64,000 bases of DNA from an uncultured Pseudoruegeria sp. (GTDB lineage Bacteria; Pseudomonadota; Alphaproteobacteria; Rhodobacterales; Rhodobacteraceae), in NCBI GenBank assembly GCA_947498155.1, contig CANMJD010000002.1, positions 62,001 to 126,000 of the forward strand, in the 5' to 3' direction. Position 1 is the first letter of the stretch; every line of letters begins with the position of its first letter. The notes under the pieces were generated by a model. It made no database searches, was not told the DNA's origin, and was given only the letters and a program-made list of their open reading frames with translations. Below, piece by piece: positions 43,914 to 53,502 of this stretch. Both the position numbers and the translations under genes were made by a program.

Positions 43914-45188
43914 GTGCCGCTTCCTGATTCTGCGCATTTTCTGTTGGCGACCATTGGTTCTGCAGGGGATGTTTTTCCGTTCATCGAAATGGGGCTAAGC
44001 CTACAGGCGCGGGGCTATCGCGTTACGCTGATGACCACGCCTTTGCTGGCAGATATGGTGCGCAACCGTGGGCTGGAATTTGAGCCTTTCGGCGATATGG
44101 ATCAGCTGCGTGGGGCGGCCAATGATCCGACAATACACGGTGAAACCACAGGTCCCGCTGCGTTTTGGTCACGGCTGATTGCGCCGAACCTGACCGCTGT
44201 CGCCGATTATGTTGCGGGCAGACCTAAGGAAGAACCGCTTTATGTCATGGCGCATACGTTTCTGGTGCCGGTTGCGGCTTTGGCCAAGGGTGTGCGTCCT
44301 GATGTGACACTGATTAACCCGATTTTGCAGCCTTTGTTTATCCGCAGTGACTATACCAAACAGACCCTCGGCGTGCCGAAACTGGGCCAGATCACCTTTG
44401 GGCGCTGGATTCCCGCAGGGCTGCGGCGACGCCTGATGAAGGCCGGAGAGGATAAGATGCTGAATGCACCGATCCTGCCGTCCTTAAATGCCGAACGGCG
44501 CAAGCAGGCTTTGCCAGAGGCGCAATCCTTTTTCGGGCATATTCAAACCGCTGCCGATCTGTATTTCCCGCTGTTTCCCGATTGGTATTGCCCCCCCGCA
44601 CGGGATTGGCCACAACCATTGGTGCAGGGCGATTTTGTCTTTTATAATGCTCCACAGGATCAGCAAATCACCCCAGAGCTTGACGCGTTCCTGTCGGATG
44701 GGGATCCTCCGGTTGTGTTTACAGCGGGGACGGGCAATTTTCAGGCAAAACGGCTCTATGACAGCGCAATTCCGGCCCTAGAGGCGCTGGGACTGCGGGC
44801 GGTTTTCCTGACGCATGTGCGCGACCAGCTTCCTAAAACTTTACCCAATTCGATGCTGTGGCAGCCCTATGCGCCGTTTGACAAACTGTTGCCCCGCGCG
44901 GCAGTCCTTGTGCAGCACGGCGGTATTGGCACCACCGCAGAGGCCCTGCGCGCCGGTGTGCCCCAATTGGTAACGCCTTTCGGATATGACCAATATGACA
45001 ATGCTCGCCGGATCACCGAAATGGGGGCAGGGCTTTCTCTGCCGTTTCAGCATTTTAGTCAGGCCAGATTTGAAAAGACCCTGCGCAAGCTGACGTCAAG
45101 GGCACATAAAGCCGATGCACAGAAACGGTTCCAAACTGGCAAAAACACCGATCAGATTGTAGATCTGATGTTGGATCAATTGGTATAG
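43914..45188 (+). CDS. UGT-type glycosyltransferase (MGT/GT1 family)
   Basis: 424 residues, GTG start. N-terminal fold begins FLLATIGSAGDVFPFIEMGLSLQARGYRVTLMTTP; the C-terminal donor-binding signature is VLVQHGGIGTTAEALRAGVPQLVTPFGYDQYDNARRI (about 328-364), as in GT1 enzymes such as UDP-glucosyl-sterol, rhamnosyl and macrolide transferases. The acceptor is unknown; no polyketide or sugar nucleotide genes are near. It stands as a single-gene unit with a weak start context. Confidence 0.9.
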   Translation: MPLPDSAHFLLATIGSAGDVFPFIEMGLSLQARGYRVTLMTTPLLADMVRNRGLEFEPFGDMDQLRGAANDPTIHGETTGPAAFWSRLIAPNLTAVADYVAGRPKEEPLYVMAHTFLVPVAALAKGVRPDVTLINPILQPLFIRSDYTKQTLGVPKLGQITFGRWIPAGLRRRLMKAGEDKMLNAPILPSLNAERRKQALPEAQSFFGHIQTAADLYFPLFPDWYCPPARDWPQPLVQGDFVFYNAPQDQQITPELDAFLSDGDPPVVFTAGTGNFQAKRLYDSAIPALEALGLRAVFLTHVRDQLPKTLPNSMLWQPYAPFDKLLPRAAVLVQHGGIGTTAEALRAGVPQLVTPFGYDQYDNARRITEMGAGLSLPFQHFSQARFEKTLRKLTSRAHKADAQKRFQTGKNTDQIVDLMLDQLV

Positions 45189-45293
45189 ATCTCCGCGGTT
45201 CCGGCAAGCACGAATGGGGGTGGCGGTCCGCTGATGGATTCTTTTCACATTTTTCGCTTGTGCGACGATTCAATTTGCATTTCACAATAATGA

Positions 45294-45308
45294 ACTAAAT
45301 AGTTTAGT
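45294..45308. promoter_or_regulatory. Palindrome ACTAAATAGTTTAGT before iorA, candidate operator
   Basis: A 15-bp dyad, ACTAAA-TAG-TTTAGT, 43 bp before the iorA start codon in an AT-rich stretch likely to hold the promoter. Such short dyads are typical of TetR- or LysR-type operators; no regulator gene adjoins, so the binder is unknown. Confidence 0.5.
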
Positions 45309-45351
45309 ACAGATTCAGGGCCCAGAGCTTGTGTGCGATCAGAGGTGACAA

Positions 45352-45810
45352 ATGCAAATAACGGTAAATGGAACCCAGCATGAGGTAGATGTCGAAGAAG
45401 ACATGCCTCTGCTGTGGGTGCTGCGTGATGAACTTGGCATAACCGGCCCGAAATACGGATGTGGCATTGCTCAATGCGGGGCCTGCACGGTGCATGTTGA
45501 TGGCATGGCAGTACGGTCATGCTCTGTCGCGATTGGCGATCTGGATGGCAACGTCACCACGATCGAGGGTCTGGGCACGCCAGAGGCGCTTCATGCCGTA
45601 CAAGAAGCCTGGGTCGAGCATCAGGTGGCCCAATGCGGCTACTGCCAGCCCGGTCAGATCATGGCGGCTGCGTCATTGCTGGATTTTAATGCTGATCCGA
45701 CGGACGCGCTGATTGATCAGGCTATGTCGGCGAATTTATGTCGCTGTGGCACCTATCCTCGCATTCGCGCCGCGGTCAAAACCGCTGCTGCCAAATTGAA
45801 CGGAGTGTAA
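45352..45810 (+). CDS. iorA: (2Fe-2S) subunit of a molybdenum hydroxylase (IorA-type)
   Basis: 152 residues. Two 2Fe-2S clusters: plant-type [15 protein letters not shown] near residues 42-56 and [10 protein letters not shown] with [15 protein letters not shown] near 99-145. Electron-transfer subunit of the isoquinoline 1-oxidoreductase/aldehyde oxidase type. The large subunit follows after 2 bp. Isoquinoline as substrate is not implied; these family names are broad. Confidence 0.9.
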   Translation: MQITVNGTQHEVDVEEDMPLLWVLRDELGITGPKYGCGIAQCGACTVHVDGMAVRSCSVAIGDLDGNVTTIEGLGTPEALHAVQEAWVEHQVAQCGYCQPGQIMAAASLLDFNADPTDALIDQAMSANLCRCGTYPRIRAAVKTAAAKLNGV

Positions 45811-45812
45811 GC

Positions 45813-48053
45813 ATGGGAACCGTTGCAAAAATTGCCCGCCGTTCGTTTTTGATCGGCTCTGTGGCCATTGCCGGTGGTGTTGCTTTTGGGGTTTATCGGG
45901 TGAAAACTCCCTACGCCAATCCATTGACCGAAGGCTTGGCCGAAGGAAGTGCTACCTTTAATCCGTGGGTCTTGATTGATCGAGACAAAATCACTCTGAT
46001 TACGCCCCATGCGGACAAAGGGCAGGGGGTAGTCTCGGCGCAGGCAGCCCTGATTGCAGAGGAACTAGACCTCGAATGGGGTCAGTTTGAAACCAGTTTT
46101 GGCGCACCGGATAAAGCCTACTGGAATACCGCAATGGCGGATGAAAGTGTGCCCTTTGCCGCCACCGATGCAAGCCTTGGGGCGCGGTCCGCGCGTGTGG
46201 TTGCCGGGGGCGTGATAAAGCTTTTCCAGTTTCAGGGCACGGGCGGCTCGACAACAATGTCGGATAGTTTTGACAAGCTTCGCCATGCCGGTGCGGTGGC
46301 GCGTGACACCCTAAAGCGTGCCGCGGCCGAACAATTTTCTGTACCGGTTTCATCGCTCACCACCGCTAAGGGTGCGGTTGTCCTGCCCGATGGCACGGTG
46401 GTGCCTTACACCGAGCTGGCCGCCGTTGCGGCGACGATTGAGCCTGTGTCAGAGGTGGTATTGCGCGACCCTTCTACGTGGCGTTTGATTGGCAAGCCGA
46501 TGGCGCGTTTGGACATTCTGGCCAAATCCACCGGTACCCTAGACTATGGCATTGATTTCACCATGGACGGGATGCTGTATGCGGCCGTCAAAACCAACCC
46601 GCGTCAGGGTGGGGTGATGAACGGCTACAACGCTGATGCAGCGCTGCAGATGCGCGGAGTGCATAGCATTGCGCCCGTAACCAACGGCGTGGCAGTGCTG
46701 GCGGATAACAGTTGGCGCGCTTTTCAAGCGGCGGATGCCATCGAATTTGACTGGGGCCCAGCGCCCTATCCGGCGGAAATGGATGATCATTGGGCCGCAA
46801 TTGCGGAGTCCTTCACCGACGAAAGGCTGGATGCAGAATGGCGTAATGATGGCAATACAGAGACTGTTTTTGCCCAAACGCCCCCTTATGTGGCCGAATA
46901 CCGCGCGCCCTATGTGGCCCATGCGCCTCTTGAACCGCTGAACGCCACTATCCTTGTTACGGCGGAAGGCGTTGATATCTGGACCGGCCACCAGATGCCC
47001 GGTTTTCTGGTGACGATCGTGGCCGGCGTTACCGGTCATGATGCATCCGATATCCGGTTTCATAACCTGTTTATGGGGGGCAGTTTTGGCCATCGGTTGG
47101 AGTATGAACATATCAAACAGGCCGCCGAGATCGGCAAGCTGATGCTGGGTAAACCGATAAAGCTTACCTATAGCCGAGAAGAAGATTTCGCCCATGAATT
47201 CCCCCGTCATCCGGGGATTGCGCGCGCCAAAGGCGTTGTCAAAGACGGCAAAGTAAATGCGGTTGACCTTCAGGTTGCGATGCCCTCTGTGATGCGCTCG
47301 CAAATGGGGCGTGCAGGGGTGCCGACCCCCGGACCGGATGCGCAAATCGCAGCGGGGTCATGGGGCAACCCCTATGGCATCCCCAACAGTCGGATGCGGG
47401 CTTACCGCGTGCCGGAGCTGGCGCCGACTTCGTCTTGGCGGTCCGTCGGAGCCTCGGCGAATGGCTTTTTCTTTGATAGTTTTCTGGATGAGTTGATCCA
47501 TCAAGCGGGTGCAGATCCGATGCTGGAGCGTATCCGCCTGATGAATGACGACGTGTCCCGCAAGGTTCTGGAAGCCGTGGCAGAGATGTCGTCTTGGGGC
47601 GGCGCGCTGGGCGAAAATCAAGGGCGCGGCGTGGCTTTTGTCGAAAGTTTTGGCGTCCCCACCGCCGAAGTGATCGAAGTGACCAACACCCAAAATGGTA
47701 TTCGCATTGATAAGGTCTGGCTTGCGGCGGAAGTGGGAACTGTGATCGACCCGCAGAATTTCGAAAACCTTGGTCAGGGTGGCGTTGTGTTTGGTCTTGG
47801 GCATGCGATCAATTGCGAAATCACCTATTCTGACGGGATGGCAGAGCAAAGCAATTATCACGCCCATGAGGCCATGCGGATGTATCAATGCCCCGAGATT
47901 TTTGTGAAGGGCCTTGAGAATGGCGACAAGGTGCGCGGATTTGGCGAACCGCCGGTTCCGCCAGCTGCGCCGGCTTTGGCCAATGCGATCTTTGCCGCAA
48001 CCGGCACGCGCATTCGCGAAATGCCATTCAATAAACACATCGATTTTGTGTAA
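45813..48053 (+). CDS. iorB: Molybdopterin-binding subunit of a xanthine dehydrogenase-family hydroxylase (IorB-type)
   Basis: 746 residues from the ATG at 45813. A Tat-like start RRSFLIGSVAIAGGVAFG indicates export of the complex. The catalytic domain shows LDYGIDFTMDGMLYAAVKTNPR, FMGGSFGHRLEYEH near residue 423, and a C-terminal VRGFGEPPVPPAAPALANAIFAATG with the conserved E near the cofactor. The Mo cofactor is probably cytosine dinucleotide type. Hydroxylates an unknown heterocycle or aldehyde; electrons would go via IorA to the cytochrome encoded next. Confidence 0.9.
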   Translation: MGTVAKIARRSFLIGSVAIAGGVAFGVYRVKTPYANPLTEGLAEGSATFNPWVLIDRDKITLITPHADKGQGVVSAQAALIAEELDLEWGQFETSFGAPDKAYWNTAMADESVPFAATDASLGARSARVVAGGVIKLFQFQGTGGSTTMSDSFDKLRHAGAVARDTLKRAAAEQFSVPVSSLTTAKGAVVLPDGTVVPYTELAAVAATIEPVSEVVLRDPSTWRLIGKPMARLDILAKSTGTLDYGIDFTMDGMLYAAVKTNPRQGGVMNGYNADAALQMRGVHSIAPVTNGVAVLADNSWRAFQAADAIEFDWGPAPYPAEMDDHWAAIAESFTDERLDAEWRNDGNTETVFAQTPPYVAEYRAPYVAHAPLEPLNATILVTAEGVDIWTGHQMPGFLVTIVAGVTGHDASDIRFHNLFMGGSFGHRLEYEHIKQAAEIGKLMLGKPIKLTYSREEDFAHEFPRHPGIARAKGVVKDGKVNAVDLQVAMPSVMRSQMGRAGVPTPGPDAQIAAGSWGNPYGIPNSRMRAYRVPELAPTSSWRSVGASANGFFFDSFLDELIHQAGADPMLERIRLMNDDVSRKVLEAVAEMSSWGGALGENQGRGVAFVESFGVPTAEVIEVTNTQNGIRIDKVWLAAEVGTVIDPQNFENLGQGGVVFGLGHAINCEITYSDGMAEQSNYHAHEAMRMYQCPEIFVKGLENGDKVRGFGEPPVPPAAPALANAIFAATGTRIREMPFNKHIDFV

Positions 48054-48065
48054 GGAGGGCAACAG

Positions 48066-48677
48066 ATGAAACCTTTTGCTATTCTGGTGCTTCCGCTTGG
48101 GTTGGCGTTGGCCGCGACGGCCTTTGCCGCTGGAGAGTCCGTAGAGATTGCCCCGCTTCCCGAAGGCTCTGTTTCAGCGGAACAAGGGCTAGATCACTGG
48201 TCGCGCATATACGATGTGACCTCCAGCCCGCGCTGTTCGAACTGTCATGTCGGCGCAGATAACCTGCCGATGTGGTCCGGCCCGTCTTATGGGAAAACCC
48301 GTCCGCACGGGATGAATATCAACGCCGGTGAGAGCCGCATCGGGGCAGAAACCATTCTCTGTTCAACCTGTCATATCGGCTCTAACGGCTCAAAAGAACA
48401 TGGCGCACCGGGTGTTAATGCAGATTGGCAGCTGGCACCGGTAGAGGCTGCTTGGTTTGGCAAATCCTCTGTTGAAGTGTGCAATCAGTTGCGCGATCCG
48501 GCGAGAAATGGCGGGCGTAGTTTTGTCGAAATCGCCGAACATCTGAATCATGATGTGATCCTGCATTGGGCATGGAATCCGGGCAAAGGGCGCGAACCTG
48601 CGCCCTATAGCTTGCAGGAACATGTGAATGATATTCTGGCTTGGGGGGCGGCGGGTATGCCGTGTGAAAATGACTGA
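48066..48677 (+). CDS. Exported dihaem c-type cytochrome associated with IorAB
   Basis: 203 residues with a signal peptide (MKPFAILVLPLGLALAATAFA) and two haem c motifs, CSNCH near residue 57 and CSTCH near 99. A long C-terminal part with further Cys and His residues (EVCNQLRDP, EHLNHDVILHWAW) may contact the partner. Twelve bp after iorB, so it is the likely periplasmic electron acceptor of the exported hydroxylase; proteins like this are often labelled isoquinoline 1-oxidoreductase subunit. Confidence 0.88.
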   Translation: MKPFAILVLPLGLALAATAFAAGESVEIAPLPEGSVSAEQGLDHWSRIYDVTSSPRCSNCHVGADNLPMWSGPSYGKTRPHGMNINAGESRIGAETILCSTCHIGSNGSKEHGAPGVNADWQLAPVEAAWFGKSSVEVCNQLRDPARNGGRSFVEIAEHLNHDVILHWAWNPGKGREPAPYSLQEHVNDILAWGAAGMPCEND

Positions 48678-49017
48678 TTTGGCTCACCTGAAAACGCCAC
48701 GCGGGTTACGGGCCGCCAGTGCGCTGATCGCGCTATCCGCTCTGTTACATCTTATCGGCTATGGGCTCAGCGGTTTTGATCCTGTTGCAATGATTTTCCC
48801 GCCGGTTGCGGTGCTTTATGGGCTGTTTGCCTGGGGCTTGGCTGCTGGGTGGCGCTGGCTGGCCTGGCCGGTGTTTATTGTCATGCTATTCGGGGCGGTA
48901 GTGGCCTATGTGATGACGGGAACCACAGCCGTTCCGGACGCCACTCTTTTGGCGATCAGCGCTGCCGATCTGGCAGTTGCGCTGTCGTTGTTTACTCACA
49001 TCTGGGCGCGGGACTAG
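48670..49017 (+). CDS. Small membrane protein after the dihaem cytochrome, hypothetical
   Basis: 115 residues from the ATG at 48670, overlapping the cytochrome stop by 8 bp (translational coupling). About four hydrophobic segments (ASALIALSALLHLIGYGL, MIFPPVAVLYGLFAWGLAAGW, LAWPVFIVMLFGAVVAYVMTG, ATLLAISAADLAVALSLF). No family recognised. By position it may anchor or support the IorAB-cytochrome chain; that is inference. Confidence 0.65.
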   Translation: MTDLAHLKTPRGLRAASALIALSALLHLIGYGLSGFDPVAMIFPPVAVLYGLFAWGLAAGWRWLAWPVFIVMLFGAVVAYVMTGTTAVPDATLLAISAADLAVALSLFTHIWARD

Positions 49018-49088
49018 CGCAAAGACATCTGGCGAAATCCGGCATCCTGCGCTAGGCACGCTGAAAGCTTCGGAGTGCCTGCGTTTCT

Positions 49089-50294
49089 ATGACGTCTTCT
49101 AAATATGATACGGTGATTATTGGCGCAGGGGCCGCTGGTATGATGTGTGCGATTCACGCAGCCGCCAAGGGTGGATCGGTTTTGCTTTTGGATCATGCCA
49201 AGGCTGCCGGTGAAAAGATCCGGATTTCCGGCGGCGGGCGGTGCAATTTCACCAATATGCATTGCACACCCGAGGCATTTTTATCCGAGAACCCGCATTT
49301 CGTGAAATCCGCCCTAAAACGCTTTACCCAGTGGGATTTTTTGGACCTCGTGGTGAAACACGGGATCGCCTATCACGAAAAGACCTTGGGCCAGTTGTTT
49401 TGTGATGGCTCCGCCAAAGAGATTATCGCGATGCTTTTGGCCGAAATGCGCAAAGTTAGGGTCGAGATCTCGCTGAATACGGCGGTTACATCGGTCGATA
49501 AGACGGCCGAGGGTTTTGCACTTGTTACAAGCGGTGCGATGAATGGGCCCGTCGCCTGCCGATCACTGGTGATCGCCACGGGCGGCAAATCCATCCCGAA
49601 AATGGGGGCGACGGGCTTTGGTTATGGCATCGCCGAACAATTCGGGCTGCCTTTGATCGAAACCCGCGCTGGTTTGGTGCCGCTGACGTTCTCGGACAAG
49701 ATAAAAGAATCGCTCAAGGATCTGCCCGGCGTTGCTTGCCCCACCGCGGCCTCGACCGATGCGATTTCCTTTACAGAAGCCTTGCTTTTCACTCATCGTG
49801 GCCTCTCCGGACCGGCCATTTTGCAGATTTCATCCTACTGGACGCCATCACAACCCGTGGTACTGAACTTGTTGCCAGAACAGGATTTGTTTGCCCTCCT
49901 GCGGGAGAAAAGACAGGAAAACGGGCGGCGGGATATTGCAACGGTTATTGCTGATTTTCTCCCGAAACGGCTGGCGGCCTTTCAGGTCAACCGGCTGGCC
50001 TTGTCCGGCAATATTGCCGATCATTCCGATGCTGCTTTGCGTGAAATCGCCACTGCCCTGCAGGCTTGGCAGGTTCATCCAATTGGTACAGAGGGGTACC
50101 GCACCGCAGAGGTCACTTTAGGTGGAGTTGATACGGATGCCCTGAGCTCCAAAACCATGGAGGTCAAGGCGGTTGAGGGGCTGTATTTCATCGGCGAAGT
50201 GGTGGATGTGACAGGGTGGCTCGGAGGCTATAATTTCCAATGGGCTTGGTCATCGGGTTGGGCGGCAGGTACCGCCATCGCGGCAAAGGGTTAG
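49089..50294 (+). CDS. NAD(P)/FAD-dependent oxidoreductase, BaiN/HI0933 family
   Basis: 401 residues. The FAD motif VIIGAGAAGMMCAIHAA near residue 9, KIRISGGGRCNFTNM near 43 and a C-terminal VDVTGWLGGYNFQWAWSSGWAAGTAIA are characteristic of this family (HI0933, E. coli YhiN). Physiological substrate generally unknown; the bile-acid flavoprotein BaiN is one studied member. It is followed after 3 bp by the APH-type gene. Confidence 0.9.
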   Translation: MTSSKYDTVIIGAGAAGMMCAIHAAAKGGSVLLLDHAKAAGEKIRISGGGRCNFTNMHCTPEAFLSENPHFVKSALKRFTQWDFLDLVVKHGIAYHEKTLGQLFCDGSAKEIIAMLLAEMRKVRVEISLNTAVTSVDKTAEGFALVTSGAMNGPVACRSLVIATGGKSIPKMGATGFGYGIAEQFGLPLIETRAGLVPLTFSDKIKESLKDLPGVACPTAASTDAISFTEALLFTHRGLSGPAILQISSYWTPSQPVVLNLLPEQDLFALLREKRQENGRRDIATVIADFLPKRLAAFQVNRLALSGNIADHSDAALREIATALQAWQVHPIGTEGYRTAEVTLGGVDTDALSSKTMEVKAVEGLYFIGEVVDVTGWLGGYNFQWAWSSGWAAGTAIAAKG

Positions 50295-50297
50295 GCG

Positions 50298-51137
50298 ATG
50301 AAACCGGCGATTTCCTCTTTTCTGGTGGCTGGCAAACACGTACCGGATCAGGCCGCGTGGATACCGCTAAAGGGGGGGCGGTCCAACAGCCTTTGGCGGC
50401 TTCGGTTCGAAGATATCGATTGGGTGTGCAAGCTATTCCATGCACCGGACGATAATCCGCTTTTCCCCAATGACAGCTCTGCCGAGGCCATTGTTCTTGC
50501 AGCGTTGGCGGGCAGCGATCTGGCACCTGAACTGATCAAAACGGTCTCTACACCAGCGGGTTTGTGCATTCTCTATCAATTTCTAAAGGGTAAACCAGCC
50601 CATGCGATGCCGGAACGGGTGGCACAAATGTTGGGGCGTTTGCATCAAAGCAGCCATCGTCCGGCGGTACGCGAATTGCCGAGCGGATCTGCTGCGCTTT
50701 CCACGCATGCGATGCGCATTCTGGCGCGATGCCATGGGTCAGATGACCTGATCGCGCAGCGGCCAGAGATTGACTCGCTTGCGCCGGTCGCGCCGGTGTT
50801 GATCCACGGAGACGCGACAGCGGCCAATATCATTGCCACTGAAACTGGCGCTGTTTTGATCGATTGGCAATGTCCGGCGCTGGCAGATCCGACCGAAGAC
50901 ATTGCGGTTTATCTGTCGCCCGCGATGCAAGTTCTGAGCACAGGGGCGGTTCTGACAGGCGCCCAGCAAGAGGCGTTTTTACGGACCTATCCCGATCCGC
51001 AAACTGTCACGCGTTATAAAAGGCTCGCGCCGCTATATCATTGGCGCATGGCGGCCTATTGCCGATGGAAATCAGAGGCAGGGCATCCGGAATATGCCCA
51101 AGCCGAAGCCTGTGAGCTTGCCGCGCTACAGAGCTGA
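50298..51137 (+). CDS. APH-type phosphotransferase (choline/aminoglycoside kinase-like)
   Basis: 279 residues. The catalytic loop LIHGDATAANIIA near residue 174 and the metal-binding DWQCPALADPTEDIAVYL near 196 mark the APH fold; the N-terminal nucleotide loop GGRSNSLWRL near 29 resembles the choline-kinase-like ThiK group. It phosphorylates a small molecule or sugar that cannot be named. Antibiotic resistance should not be assumed. Overlaps the convergent ubiB by 12 bp. Confidence 0.82.
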   Translation: MKPAISSFLVAGKHVPDQAAWIPLKGGRSNSLWRLRFEDIDWVCKLFHAPDDNPLFPNDSSAEAIVLAALAGSDLAPELIKTVSTPAGLCILYQFLKGKPAHAMPERVAQMLGRLHQSSHRPAVRELPSGSAALSTHAMRILARCHGSDDLIAQRPEIDSLAPVAPVLIHGDATAANIIATETGAVLIDWQCPALADPTEDIAVYLSPAMQVLSTGAVLTGAQQEAFLRTYPDPQTVTRYKRLAPLYHWRMAAYCRWKSEAGHPEYAQAEACELAALQS

Positions 51138-52658
51138 GCCGATCCAGATACCAACAAGCGTCAGCACCGAGCCGGCGGCCATCCACAGCACCGCGCGACG
51201 TCGGGATGGCGTCGGATGGCTTTGCTGGGGCGGCACCGATTGGGCAATCAGAAGCTTTTCCGCCAATGCCGGTAGACGTGGGCCAAAACGGCTGAGGATG
51301 CGGGTGGTTTTTGCCAGATCGCGCGCCAGCGCCTTGGGGCCAATCGCGCCTTTGATGTAATCCTCGACCACCGGCTGAGCGACCTGCCAGATATTGATGT
51401 TCGGCGAGAGAGACCGTGATACGCCCTCTACAACCACCATTGTGCGCTGTAGCAGCAAGAGTTCGGTCCGCGTTTCCATGCCAAAGCGTTCGGTGACCTC
51501 AAACAAATAGGACAGCAAGCGCCCCATCGAGATATTCGACGCCTCCATGCCAAAAATAGGCTCTCCGACAGCGCGAAGGGCCATTGCAAAGGCATCAACA
51601 TCACGGTCTGCAGGCACGTATCCGGCCTCAAAATGCACCTCGGCAACGCGCTTGTAGTCGCGCTTGATGAAGCCATAGAGAATTTCAGCGTAAACGCGTC
51701 GAGTGTATTCATCGATCTGGCCCATGATGCCAAAATCATAGGCCACGATATTGCCGTCTGCGTCGACCTTCAGGTTGCCTTGATGCATATCGCCATGGAA
51801 AAAGCCGTCCCGCAGGGCATGACTCAGAAAGAGCTGAAGCACACGGTCGCCCAGCACCTCCAGATTCAGGCCCATCTGTTGCAAGGCTGTATTATCGCCC
51901 AAAGAGATGCCTTCGACCCAATCCATGGTCATAACTTTTTCGCCGGTCAGATCCCAGCGGGCGACGGCCACACGGAAGCCTGCATCGCTTTCGGTGTTGC
52001 TGGCAAACTGAGAAGCCGCAGCCGACTCGAGCCGCATGTCCAATTCGCCGTTCACCACACCTTCAAAGTGTTCGATCACTTCGTAAGGTTTCAAGCGGCG
52101 CGAAAACGGGGCGAGAAACTCGATTGTAGAGGCGGCAAAATAAAAGGCATCAATGTCACGACGAAACGCGCGCTCGATCCCCGGACGCAGGACTTTGACC
52201 GCAACAAATTGGCCGTTTTCAATCAACCGGGCTTTGTGGACCTGCGCAATAGAGGCTGCGGCGACGGGTTCGGAAAACTCTGAAAAGACGTCTTCAATCC
52301 TGATACCAAGCTCTCGGGAAACCTCTTTTTTGGCAATGTTAGTGTCGAAAGGCGGCAGTTTATCCTGCAATACCCGCAGCTCTACAGCCAGATCATCGCC
52401 GACCACATCCGGCCGTGTCGACAGGATTTGTCCGAACTTGATATAGGCCGGCCCCAACACCGTGAGCGCGCGGGTAATCGGCGGCATAGAGGGGTCGCCT
52501 TTGTCTCCAAGCCATTGAAACGGCCACGCCAGACCTCGGGTAACCACCCGCAGAATCGGGGGGGCCTCCATCGCGTCGAGGATAACGGGCATTGCGCCGG
52601 TCCGTTCCAGCGTTGCGCCGGTGCGGATCAACCGCCAGATGTTGTGGGGTCCACGCAT
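51126..52658 (-). CDS. ubiB: Ubiquinone biosynthesis accessory kinase-like protein UbiB
   Basis: 510 residues. ABC1/ADCK atypical kinase family: the KxGQ motif YIKFGQILSTRPD near residue 72, KVLRPGIER, and HGDMHQGNLKVDADGNIVAYDFG near 285, with two C-terminal membrane segments at about 488-509. Needed for ubiquinone synthesis, probably by mobilising lipid intermediates. Leftward and 3 bp after ubiE, a common pairing. Confidence 0.95.
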   Translation of the reverse strand: MRGPHNIWRLIRTGATLERTGAMPVILDAMEAPPILRVVTRGLAWPFQWLGDKGDPSMPPITRALTVLGPAYIKFGQILSTRPDVVGDDLAVELRVLQDKLPPFDTNIAKKEVSRELGIRIEDVFSEFSEPVAAASIAQVHKARLIENGQFVAVKVLRPGIERAFRRDIDAFYFAASTIEFLAPFSRRLKPYEVIEHFEGVVNGELDMRLESAAASQFASNTESDAGFRVAVARWDLTGEKVMTMDWVEGISLGDNTALQQMGLNLEVLGDRVLQLFLSHALRDGFFHGDMHQGNLKVDADGNIVAYDFGIMGQIDEYTRRVYAEILYGFIKRDYKRVAEVHFEAGYVPADRDVDAFAMALRAVGEPIFGMEASNISMGRLLSYLFEVTERFGMETRTELLLLQRTMVVVEGVSRSLSPNINIWQVAQPVVEDYIKGAIGPKALARDLAKTTRILSRFGPRLPALAEKLLIAQSVPPQQSHPTPSRRRAVLWMAAGSVLTLVGIWIGSAL

Positions 52659-52661
52659 AGG

Positions 52662-53414
52662 TTAGATTTTCCAGCCCGAGTGCAGGGCGGCAATGCCCAT
52701 GGCCAAATTACGGTATTTCACGTTTTCAAATCCGGCATTCCGGATCATTTCGGCGAAAACCTCTTGTTCGGGAAAGTTGCGGATGCTTTCGACCAGATAC
52801 TGATAGCTGTCCCGATCATTGGCGATGACCTGACCCATAACCGGAATGACGTTGAAAGAATAAAGGTCATAGGCCTTTTGCATCATGTCGTTGGGAATTT
52901 GGCTGAATTCCAACACCATAAGCCGTCCGCCGGGTTTCAGGACGCGGTAGGCTTCGGCCAATGCATCGGGAATGCGGGTAACGTTGCGGATGCCAAAAGA
53001 GATCGTATAGACATCAAAGCTATTGCTCTCAAACGGGAGCTGCATGGCATCGCCGACCACCCAGTCCAGACTGCTGGCCAAGGCGTCGGCCTCGGCGCGC
53101 TGAGCACCGGCCACAAGCATGGATTCGGTCATATCGCAGACCGTCGCATGGGCGGAACCTGCGCGTTTGATGAAACGGAAAGACACATCCCCCGTTCCAC
53201 CGGCCACATCGAGCAATTTCTGACCGGCGCGCGGGGCCAGCCAATCCATCATGGCGTCTTTCCAGATCCGGTGAATGCCCATAGACATGGCGTCATTCAT
53301 CACATCGTATTTGCTGGCCACATTGGTAAAGACGCCGTGGACCATGCCGGCCTTGTCGTCTTCGTTTACGGTCTGAAACCCGAAATGGGTGGTTTTATCG
53401 CTTTGATCTGTCAT
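52662..53414 (-). CDS. ubiE: Ubiquinone/menaquinone C-methyltransferase UbiE
   Basis: 250 residues. SAM-dependent C-methylation of 2-polyprenyl-6-methoxy-1,4-benzoquinol. Family start [46 protein letters not shown] motif [15 protein letters not shown] near residue 65, [20 protein letters not shown] near 130 and [13 protein letters not shown]. Operon ubiE-ubiB, divergent from mutM. Confidence 0.97.
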   Translation of the reverse strand: MTDQSDKTTHFGFQTVNEDDKAGMVHGVFTNVASKYDVMNDAMSMGIHRIWKDAMMDWLAPRAGQKLLDVAGGTGDVSFRFIKRAGSAHATVCDMTESMLVAGAQRAEADALASSLDWVVGDAMQLPFESNSFDVYTISFGIRNVTRIPDALAEAYRVLKPGGRLMVLEFSQIPNDMMQKAYDLYSFNVIPVMGQVIANDRDSYQYLVESIRNFPEQEVFAEMIRNAGFENVKYRNLAMGIAALHSGWKI

Positions 53415-53502
53415 CGGGCCTTGCCGTTTCGGATAATCTCACTCTTCTTATAGGCTTCCCGAGGGCTGTTACAATGCGCCCCTTTTGCACAAAGAGAGGC
53501 CG

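Noticed and set aside
50298-51137. Antibiotic resistance gene (aminoglycoside phosphotransferase)
   Set aside because: The APH fold is shared by many kinases of metabolism; sequence and setting give no hint of resistance or mobility.
52714-52729. TATTTCACGTTTTCAA as a third parS
   Set aside because: Only the left half agrees with parS; the right half is not palindromic and it lies in the ubiE gene.
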